From an uncultured Clostridia bacterium (GTDB lineage Bacteria; Bacillota; Clostridia; Christensenellales; Aristaeellaceae): a DNA stretch of 39,844 bases. How positions within the stretch are numbered: position 1 is the stretch's first letter; the number at the start of each line of letters is the position of its first letter. The stretch lies in assembly GCA_934662505.1 (NCBI GenBank), contig CAKUKE010000018.1, forward strand, positions 1 to 39,844, read 5' to 3'. The translations under genes and the position numbers were made by a program. Below are positions 23,589-29,901 of this stretch, in pieces. Below the pieces are notes generated by a model. That model worked only from the letters and a program-made list of their open reading frames with translations. It had not been told where the DNA came from and made no database searches.

Positions 23589-23617
23589 TTGACAAACCCC
23601 GTTTTTTCTGTTAAAAC
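23589..23617 (+). promoter_or_regulatory. Promoter of the lysine riboswitch and ABC transporter operon
   Basis: Consensus TTGACA (23589-23594) followed after 17 bases by TAAAAC (23612-23617). The riboswitch begins about 34 bases downstream. Confidence 0.7.
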
Positions 23618-23650
23618 GGATATGCAAACAGTCGTTAGACTGTCTGCAAT

Positions 23651-23819
23651 GAATAGAGGCGCGGCAATCAAGAGTACGCTTTCGGAGCCGGCAGACGGCT
23701 GTGAAGAATGCGGAAAGGGAAAGCCGCCGAAACGCTTCCTTTTGCAGAGGCAGCGTTGGGCGAAGGGATAACATCTCTCCGACTGTCACAGCCGCGGCGG
23801 CGGTTGTGGGGCGCTATTC
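23651..23819 (+). ncRNA. Lysine riboswitch (L box)
   Basis: The conserved L-box landmarks occur in order. AGAGGCGC opens the element at 23655 and AAGAGTA follows at 23670-23676. GGAAAGGGAAAGCCGCCGAA is near 23712, GACTGTCAC at 23781-23789 and GGGGCGCTATTC at the 3' end. The P1 helix is formed by GAATAG/CTATTC with GCGC pairs. In this class, lysine binding to the five-helix core stabilises P1 and usually allows a downstream terminator to form. A strong terminator follows 34 bases later and the operon encodes an amino-acid importer, so lysine should switch off its own uptake. Confidence 0.93.
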
Positions 23820-23853
23820 GAGGTTTTGTCCGATTTGATTTCATTGTTGGATA

Positions 23854-23895
23854 AAGCTGCGAAGCGTCATTGCGCTTCGCAGCTTTTCTTATTTT
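23854..23895 (+). terminator. Riboswitch-controlled transcription terminator
   Basis: A perfect 13-bp stem (AAGCTGCGAAGCG, loop TCATTG, CGCTTCGCAGCTT) is followed by TTCTTATTTT, just before the ribosome site of the first transporter gene. Confidence 0.93.
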
Positions 23896-23913
23896 CAAAG
23901 GAGGATTCTTCAC

Positions 23914-24720
23914 ATGAAAAGGCTTTTATCCGTCGCACTGGTTCTTCTGATGCTCCTTGCCGTCTGTCCGGCGCTGGCTGAAGGTACACTGCGCGTCGGC
24001 ATGGAATGCGAATACGTGCCTTTTAACTGGACGCAAAGCGAACCCAACGAATACACCGTTCCCATCGAAGGCGGCATGGGCTATGCCGACGGATATGATG
24101 TGCAGATCGCCAAAAAACTGGCGGAAGGGCTGGGGCTTGAACTGGTCATCGTCAAAACAGAGTGGAGCGGTCTTCCTCTGGGCGTGCAGAGCGGCATGCT
24201 GGACGCCGTCATTGCCGGCATGAGCCCCACCGAGGAGCGCAAGGCCACCATGGACTTTTCCGACTCCTACTACACCAGCCAGCTGGTCGTCGTGGTGCGC
24301 AAGGACAGCCCGTACGCCGGCGCCACAAAGCTCTCCGATCTGGCCGGCGCCACCATCACCGGACAGCTGGGCACCTTCCACTACACCGTCATTCCCCAGA
24401 TTCCCGGCGTGGTGCAGGCCGAAGCCATGGAAACCTTTAACGTGATGACCATCGCCACCCGTGCCGGTGCCGTCGACGGCTACGTGGCCGAGGATCCCGG
24501 CGCACAGGCCGACGTGCGGGGCAACCCTGACCTGACCTACATCCGTTTTGCCGAGGGCGAAGGCTTTGTGGCCACGGAGGATGAGCGTTCCATCGCCATT
24601 GCCGTGCAGAAAGGCAGTCCGCTGGTGGAACAGATCAATCAGGTGCTGGCCGGCATCGATCAGGAGACCCGCCAGCAGATGATGACGGACGCCATCGCCC
24701 GCATGCCCCTGAACCAGTAA
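23914..24720 (+). CDS. Amino-acid ABC transporter substrate-binding protein (probably lysine)
   Basis: A 268-residue family-3 solute-binding protein. The N-terminal signal peptide (KRLLSVALVLLMLLAV, then CPALAEG) appears cut after ALA. The Cys at 18 is not in a good lipobox context (LAVC), so lipidation is doubtful and the anchoring mode is open. Fold motifs: TLRVGMECEYVPFNW near the mature N terminus, DGYDVQIAKKLAEGLGLEL, DAVIAGMSPTEERKATMDFS with the ligand-binding arginine, and GQLGTFHY. Permease and ATPase genes follow at once. The upstream lysine riboswitch is the basis for predicting lysine as substrate. Confidence 0.92.
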   Translation: MKRLLSVALVLLMLLAVCPALAEGTLRVGMECEYVPFNWTQSEPNEYTVPIEGGMGYADGYDVQIAKKLAEGLGLELVIVKTEWSGLPLGVQSGMLDAVIAGMSPTEERKATMDFSDSYYTSQLVVVVRKDSPYAGATKLSDLAGATITGQLGTFHYTVIPQIPGVVQAEAMETFNVMTIATRAGAVDGYVAEDPGAQADVRGNPDLTYIRFAEGEGFVATEDERSIAIAVQKGSPLVEQINQVLAGIDQETRQQMMTDAIARMPLNQ

Positions 24721-24758
24721 CGCGATTCAAAACGATCCCATAAAGGAGTAATGATCCC

Positions 24759-25550
24759 ATGACGCTGCCGACCACCTTTTTCGGCTGGGTATCCCTCATT
24801 GTCCAGCAATATGGCCCACTTTTTTTGAAGGGAACGGGTTACACCATGCTCATCGCCCTGACGGGAACGGTGGCCGGTTTTCTCATCGGCCTGCTGGTCG
24901 CCATTCTGCGCACCGTTCCCGTTTCCGAAAAAGACCCGGCCGTCAAGAAAATCGGCATGAAGATCCTGTCTGTGCTGCTGAATGTGTACATCGAAGTGTT
25001 CCGCGGCACCCCCATGATCGTGCAGGCCATGGTCATTTACTACGGCGCCATGATGTACATGGGCGTACGCATGCAGACCCTTGGCGCGGCCATTCTGGTC
25101 ATTTCCATCAATACGGGCGCATACATGGCCGAAATCATCCGCGGCGGTATTCTCAGCGTGGATAAGGGGCAGAAGGAGGCCGCCCATGCCATCGGGCTGA
25201 CCCACTGGCAGAGCATGGTGCATGTGGTGCTGCCTCAGGCGGTGCGCAACATCATGCCCTCCATCGGCAACGAATTTGTGGTCAACATCAAGGACTCCAG
25301 CGTGCTGAACGTCATTTCGGTCAGCGAGCTTTTCTTCGTCAGCAAGGCTGCTGCGGGCACCTACGCACGGTACTTTGAAGCCTTCTTTGTGACCGCCGTC
25401 ATTTACCTGTTTCTCACCTTCACCGTCACCCGGCTGCTGCGTCTGGCGGAAAAAAAGCTGGACGGTGGAAAAAGCTATACCATCTGCGGTTCGCAGAGTG
25501 CCTCTGACGCGACCATTACGCTGGTAAAGGAGGAACCTCCCCGTGACTGA
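24759..25550 (+). CDS. Amino-acid ABC transporter permease (probably lysine)
   Basis: A 263-residue HisM/GlnP-type permease with the N-terminal GTGYTMLIALTGTVAGFLIG segment, FRGTPMIVQAMVIYYG, and the EAA loop EAAHAIGLTHWQSMVHVVLP, which contacts the ATPase. About five membrane segments are visible. After LRLAEKKLD, a 30-residue hydrophilic tail follows. AAGGAG stands about 10 bases before the ATG. The stop overlaps the ATPase start by 8 bases. Confidence 0.95.
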   Translation: MTLPTTFFGWVSLIVQQYGPLFLKGTGYTMLIALTGTVAGFLIGLLVAILRTVPVSEKDPAVKKIGMKILSVLLNVYIEVFRGTPMIVQAMVIYYGAMMYMGVRMQTLGAAILVISINTGAYMAEIIRGGILSVDKGQKEAAHAIGLTHWQSMVHVVLPQAVRNIMPSIGNEFVVNIKDSSVLNVISVSELFFVSKAAAGTYARYFEAFFVTAVIYLFLTFTVTRLLRLAEKKLDGGKSYTICGSQSASDATITLVKEEPPRD

Positions 25551-26295
25551 ACGGCAACCCGTGCTGGAAATACGCCATCTGCAAAAGGATTTTGATTCGT
25601 TGAAAGTGCTCCGGGACATTTCCTTCTCCGTGACGCGGGGTGAGGTCATCTCCATCATCGGCTCCTCCGGCTCAGGCAAAAGCACGCTGCTGCGCTGCAT
25701 CGATCTGCTGGAGACGCCCACGGCGGGCGAGGTGCTGTTTCACGGGCAGAATGCGGAAAAAATGAACCGTGCGGTCTATCACGGACGGGTCGGCATGGTC
25801 TTCCAATCCTTCAACCTGTTTAACAATATGACCGTGCTGGACAACTGTGTGCTGGGTCAGAAGCTGGCACTGCACCGAAACGCCAAAGAGGCCGCGGAAC
25901 GGGCTGTTCACTATCTGGACCGGGTGGGGATGGCGCCCTACCGCAACGCCCGCCCCGCCCAATTATCCGGCGGTCAGAAGCAGCGCGCCGCCATCGCCCG
26001 CGCCCTGTGTATGGATCCGGAAATTCTGCTGTTTGACGAGCCTACCTCGGCGCTGGATCCCGAAATGGTGGGCGAAGTGCTGTCCGTCATGCGCGATCTG
26101 GCACAGGGCGGACTGACCATGCTGGTTGTCACCCATGAAATGGCCTTTGCGCGGGACGTCAGTTCCCGGGTCATTTTCATGGACGGCGGGCTCATCGCCG
26201 AGGACGGTATGCCGGGAGAAATCTTCACTGCCCCGCGTCAGCCCCGCACCCGCGCTTTTCTCAGCCGTGTGCTGCCGGGCCTGCCCCTTGCGTGA
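25543..26295 (+). CDS. Amino-acid ABC transporter ATPase (probably lysine)
   Basis: A 250-residue polar amino-acid transport ATPase: Walker A IIGSSGSGKSTLLRCID (near residue 37), Q-loop MVFQSFNLFNNMTVL, signature LSGGQKQRAAIARAL, Walker B EILLFDEPTSALDPE and switch His in VVTHEMAFARDV. The start is GTG with AAGGAGG 8 bases upstream. An intrinsic terminator at 26358-26394 closes the operon. Confidence 0.96.
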   Translation: MTERQPVLEIRHLQKDFDSLKVLRDISFSVTRGEVISIIGSSGSGKSTLLRCIDLLETPTAGEVLFHGQNAEKMNRAVYHGRVGMVFQSFNLFNNMTVLDNCVLGQKLALHRNAKEAAERAVHYLDRVGMAPYRNARPAQLSGGQKQRAAIARALCMDPEILLFDEPTSALDPEMVGEVLSVMRDLAQGGLTMLVVTHEMAFARDVSSRVIFMDGGLIAEDGMPGEIFTAPRQPRTRAFLSRVLPGLPLA

Positions 26296-26357
26296 AGCCG
26301 GTTCTGTGCCGTTGTTTTGCCCATTTCCGCGCAGACGACCGTCCACCCCTGCACATC

Positions 26358-26394
26358 AAAAGGCGGAAGGATGTTCCTTCCGCCTTTTATCGTT
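26358..26394. terminator. Bidirectional terminator between the ABC operon and rhaD
   Basis: AAAAGGCGGAAGG and CCTTCCGCCTTTT form a perfect 13-bp stem with loop ATGTT. T-rich tails suit the plus strand (TTTTATCGTTTT) and, more weakly, the converging minus-strand rhaD. Confidence 0.9.
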
Positions 26395-26424
26395 TTGCGC
26401 TGCGTCGTTATGCCGCACGCCGCT

Positions 26425-27249
26425 TCAGTCCAGAAATTCCTCCCGCAGCGTCAGATGAAAATCCCGGGCAATAGCCCGCATATCGTCATCGCTGATGGTC
26501 TGAAGCACGGGTCTGCCCGAAGAAACGACCTTCATATAAATCTCAGCTGCCTTTTCAATGGTGTGCATCAGGCCGAACGCCGTATCAAAGTCCGGTCCGG
26601 ACACAAACAGACCGTGGTGCGCCCACACAGCTGCGTTATACTCCTCCATCAACCGGCTGGTCGCCAGCGCGATTTCCGCGCCGCCCGGCACCATCCACGG
26701 CACCACCCCCACGCCGCCCGGAAACACAACCGGGCATTCCGTGGCGCTCTGCCACAGCGCACGGGTAAAATCCCGCGCCGTCAGGGGAAGGATATACGTC
26801 ATGGCGATCACATTGGCCGGATGCGCATGATACACCACCCGGCACGCGCCGTCGGTCGCCTTCATGCGAACGCTGTGGTTGAGAAAATGACTGGGAAACT
26901 CGCTGGTCGGCCGTCCCCCTTTTTCCAGACCCCAGACAATGCGGTACGCGTCGCCCGCTTCGTTGATCTGGCAGATGCAGATATTGTCCTGCGGCGCAAG
27001 CGCCACATTACGCATATATTTTCCGCTGCCCGTCGCAATAAAATGGGCGTTCTTCAGGTTATCTGCCTGTACCCCCAGACCGACCCATGCACCGGGCTTT
27101 TCCCGAAAGAAGGGACGACAAGCCGCCGTCTCGTCCTCCGTCATCCGATAGGTCAGGTTGCCGCCATTGCGTTCATGCCAGCCCTGCAGCCAGCCGTCGT
27201 TGCACAGGCGCACATAGCCCTGCACCACGCCCATTTCCAGCATATTCAT
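26425..27249 (-). CDS. rhaD: Rhamnulose-1-phosphate aldolase
   Basis: A 274-residue class II aldolase of the RhaD type, which splits L-rhamnulose-1-phosphate into dihydroxyacetone phosphate and L-lactaldehyde. GWHERNGGNLTYR (near residue 25), the ATGSGKYMRNV segment, the zinc motif VVYHAHPANVIAMTY, and WAHHGLFVSG with the third zinc His all fit. The start at 27249 has AAAGGAG about 8 bases before it; the open frame continues upstream into rhaA but lacks homology there. It follows rhaA after 14 bases. No rhamnulokinase gene, needed to make its substrate, is present in the window. Confidence 0.95.
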   Translation of the reverse strand: MNMLEMGVVQGYVRLCNDGWLQGWHERNGGNLTYRMTEDETAACRPFFREKPGAWVGLGVQADNLKNAHFIATGSGKYMRNVALAPQDNICICQINEAGDAYRIVWGLEKGGRPTSEFPSHFLNHSVRMKATDGACRVVYHAHPANVIAMTYILPLTARDFTRALWQSATECPVVFPGGVGVVPWMVPGGAEIALATSRLMEEYNAAVWAHHGLFVSGPDFDTAFGLMHTIEKAAEIYMKVVSSGRPVLQTISDDDMRAIARDFHLTLREEFLD

Positions 27250-27263
27250 ATCAACCGCTCCTT

Positions 27264-28529
27264 TCAGCCGCGTTTGAGCTGCACTTCTTTTTCGTAGGCC
27301 ATCACATCCGCAAACCACGTTCCGTCGCGCGGTACGCCGCAGCGGTCGCAGTAGGCAGCCCACACCGCGCTGAAGGGCAGGGTCTTCATTTCCTCCTGCG
27401 CCACAAGCAGTTCGGTCAGCCTGCCCTCATCCTGCATCTTTTTCAGGCGTTCATGAGGCGTCAGCAACGCCATGAGCAGCGCTTTCTGCAGGTTCCGATA
27501 ACCCAGCGCCCATGCGCACACCCGATTGACGGAGGCGTCGAAATAGTCCAGCGCCAGATGCACCCGGCCGTTCAGCCCGCCGCAGCGCACCACTTCCCTG
27601 GCAATTTCCCGGGTCTCGTCATCCAGTGCCACCACATGATCGCTGTCCCAGCGAATGGGACGGGTCACATGCAGCGCCATTTCCGGGAAGAAGGTCAGCA
27701 CTGCCGGAATTTTATCCGAAACCACCTCGGTGGGGTGATAATGACCGTTGTCCATCAGCGGAATGCACTTATCCCGGTTCATGGCAGCGTAACTCAGGCA
27801 GAATTCCGCGCTTCCCACCGTGTAGGCCTCCACCCCGATGCCGAACACCTTGCTTTCCACGCAGGGCTTTACCCGGGCAAAATCATAGGGTTCGGAAAGG
27901 ATTTCGTCAATGGCTTCCTTGTAGCGCATACGGGGACCCATCCGGTCGGCGGGCACATCCTTCAGTCCGTCCCCCGTCCAGATGTTCATGGTGCACACCT
28001 GCCCCAATTCCTCCGCCAGATAACTGCTGATGCGGATGCACGCCTTGCCATGCTCTATCCAGAACCGTCTGGTCTTTTCATGGGGCGAGGACAGGGTCAG
28101 CGGGTCGCACATGGGATGGGAAAAGAAGGTCGGATTGAAATCGGCGCCCAGCCCGCGTGCTTTGCAGAATGTCACCCATTTTTTGAAGTGCTTCGGCTCC
28201 AGCTGATCCCTGTCCACCCAGCCGCCGTTTTCTTCGTCAAAAATGGCGTAGCAGGCATGCAGATTGATTTTCTTTTTGCCGGGGCAGAGGCTGAGGGTCT
28301 TATCCAGATCGGCCATCAGCTCCTCCGGTGTACGAGCGCGCCCCGGATAATTGCCCGTCGTCTGAATACCGCCGGACAATTGCCCGACCGGCTTCTGATC
28401 AAATCCGCGCACGTCGTCCCCCTGCCAGCAATGCAGGCTGACCGGCGTACGGGCAAGGGTCTCCATCGCTTTTTCCACATCCACGCCCAGCGCTGCATAC
28501 GCCGCCGTTGCTTCTTTCAACGCGTCCAT
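27264..28529 (-). CDS. rhaA: L-rhamnose isomerase
   Basis: A 421-residue enzyme that converts L-rhamnose to L-rhamnulose in the cytoplasm, with bound Mn or Zn. Family segments include SLHCWQGDDVRGF (near residue 31), QTTGNYPGRA, GLGADFNPTFFSHP, MNIWTGDGLKDVPADR, LMDNGHYHPTEVVSDK (metal ligands) and RWDSDHVVALDDE. Length matches the family. It is the first gene of a two-gene operon with rhaD, with a promoter and a long inverted repeat upstream, divergent from an SGNH esterase gene. Confidence 0.97.
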   Translation of the reverse strand: MDALKEATAAYAALGVDVEKAMETLARTPVSLHCWQGDDVRGFDQKPVGQLSGGIQTTGNYPGRARTPEELMADLDKTLSLCPGKKKINLHACYAIFDEENGGWVDRDQLEPKHFKKWVTFCKARGLGADFNPTFFSHPMCDPLTLSSPHEKTRRFWIEHGKACIRISSYLAEELGQVCTMNIWTGDGLKDVPADRMGPRMRYKEAIDEILSEPYDFARVKPCVESKVFGIGVEAYTVGSAEFCLSYAAMNRDKCIPLMDNGHYHPTEVVSDKIPAVLTFFPEMALHVTRPIRWDSDHVVALDDETREIAREVVRCGGLNGRVHLALDYFDASVNRVCAWALGYRNLQKALLMALLTPHERLKKMQDEGRLTELLVAQEEMKTLPFSAVWAAYCDRCGVPRDGTWFADVMAYEKEVQLKRG

Positions 28530-28606
28530 TTTCTCCCCACCGTTCGCTTTCTTTTGTCAAAATGCAGGTGCTTTCCCCGCATGTCAACGTCTTTTTTATC
28601 CCTTTC

Positions 28607-28635
28607 ATCTTACTATGAACAGGAACAAAAATCAA
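28607..28635 (-). promoter_or_regulatory. Promoter of rhaA-rhaD
   Basis: Minus-strand TTGATT (28635-28630) and TAAGAT (28612-28607) are 17 bases apart. The -35 box lies inside the inverted repeat at 28618-28651. Confidence 0.6.
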
Positions 28636-28651
28636 TCGTTTTTGTCCTGTT
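28618..28651. promoter_or_regulatory. Operator-like inverted repeat over the rhaA promoter
   Basis: AACAGGAACAAAAA and TTTTTGTCCTGTT are inverted copies differing by one inserted base, separated by TCAATCG. The 34-base element covers the -35 box of rhaA and lies about 40 bases upstream of the promoter of the divergent esterase. Its size and placement suit a repressor or activator of rhamnose use. Confidence 0.65.
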
Positions 28652-28693
28652 TATTCCTTTTTTTCAATGTGCTGTTCTTTTCCCCTTCAGCCC

Positions 28694-28723
28694 TTGCTCC
28701 GCTCCCCATGGATATGCTATAAT
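28694..28723 (+). promoter_or_regulatory. Promoter of the SGNH esterase gene
   Basis: TTGCTC (28694-28699) and consensus TATAAT (28718-28723), 18 bases apart, lie 56 bases before the start codon. Confidence 0.7.
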
Positions 28724-28779
28724 TTCAATGATTCAATCAGGCGCTGCAATGCCGAAAGTATTCTGCGGGAGGCTTTTCC

Positions 28780-29811
28780 ATGTTTATTCCGTGGCATCAT
28801 TCTTCTTTTCGTTTTACCGGACGCTGGTCGGGTCTGAAGGAACAGGCGCACCCGTCTGCCAGCATGCCGTCTGCGGCGCAGACCACCGCGCCCGGCGCTT
28901 ATTTCGAGTTTTCCTTTTCCGGAAAGGCGGCTTTGCTGAACTTCGACCTGGGCTACGGTGCCCAGCCCCTTCCCCACCTGTGGATCGAACTGGACGGCGC
29001 GGGCGCAGTGGAGGCGCCGGTGGATCGTTTTCTGCGGGTGCAGGCATCCACAGAGGATGTACACCTTGTGCGCGTCACCTACAAAGGCGGCATGGAGCAG
29101 CTGCACCGCTGGCACGCCCCGCTGGTGGGCGCCATACGGCTTGCCGGCGCAACGGCGGACGCGCCCGCGCCCCTGCCTCCTGATGACAGGCAGATGATTG
29201 AATTTGTCGGCGACTCCATCACCGAGGGGGTTCTGACGGATGCAGATTTCGCCCCGGACAGCGATGTTTACGACCAGACCCTGCGCCCCTATCAGGACGA
29301 CAATCTGGCCACCTATTCCGCCCTGACCGCCGCGCGGCTGAACCTGCGACCCCTGTTTCAGGCCTACGGAGCGGTCGGCGTGACCCACGGCGGCTGCGGC
29401 GGTGTACCCCGCGCCGGGCTGATTTACCCCTTCGTCTTTGAAGATACGCCCTACGCAGGTCCTCGTCCCGATTATGTGCTCATCAACCATGGCGTGAACG
29501 ACATGAACAGTCCCTCCGACCTGTTCGCCCTCCGCTATGACGAGCTGCTGGACACCGTGCACCGTCACGCTCCTCAGGCAACGATCATCTGCCTGACCCC
29601 CTTCTACGGCGTTTTTCAGCAGGAAATACGCGCCTGCGTCGACACCTGCAACGCAGCGCACGGCCGCTGCGCCCACTATATCTGCACGGACGGCTGGGTT
29701 CCGAAAGAGCCGATCCATCCCCTGCGGAGCGGGCATCAGATCATTGCCGACCACCTGACGCCGCTGCTTTCACAGATCATCGCCCACACCGTTTCAAATA
29801 AGAAAAAATAA
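28780..29811 (+). CDS. SGNH/GDSL hydrolase, probable carbohydrate esterase
   Basis: A 343-residue protein with an N-terminal beta domain of about 130 residues and a C-terminal SGNH hydrolase. FVGDSITEG holds the catalytic Ser146, GYG- and VGVTHGGCGG segments supply the oxyanion Gly, VLINHGVNDMN the Asn, and IHPLRSGHQIIADHL the catalytic His. The two-domain layout recalls CE2-type acetyl esterases, but a firm family cannot be given. No signal peptide is visible. Sharing its promoter region with rhaA suggests that it de-esterifies rhamnose-containing or other imported glycans; this is inference. Confidence 0.88.
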   Translation: MFIPWHHSSFRFTGRWSGLKEQAHPSASMPSAAQTTAPGAYFEFSFSGKAALLNFDLGYGAQPLPHLWIELDGAGAVEAPVDRFLRVQASTEDVHLVRVTYKGGMEQLHRWHAPLVGAIRLAGATADAPAPLPPDDRQMIEFVGDSITEGVLTDADFAPDSDVYDQTLRPYQDDNLATYSALTAARLNLRPLFQAYGAVGVTHGGCGGVPRAGLIYPFVFEDTPYAGPRPDYVLINHGVNDMNSPSDLFALRYDELLDTVHRHAPQATIICLTPFYGVFQQEIRACVDTCNAAHGRCAHYICTDGWVPKEPIHPLRSGHQIIADHLTPLLSQIIAHTVSNKKK

Positions 29812-29901
29812 GCGTTTTTTCTGTGCATTTTCAGATAAACGCCGCATAAAGAGTGTCGGCCGCCTTTCTTGCAGAAGCGTGCCGAAAATTGGAGTGGAAA
29901 A

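Noticed and set aside
20434..23595. A 1053-codon open frame antisense to the alpha-mannosidase gene
   Set aside because: It mirrors the GH38 gene exactly, has no recognisable family motifs, and such long antisense frames arise from codon bias in GC-rich genes.
23914..24000. Lipoprotein signal in the solute-binding protein
   Set aside because: The Cys at residue 18 is preceded by LAV, a poor lipobox, while a better type I cleavage site (ALA) follows; noted as uncertain rather than claimed.
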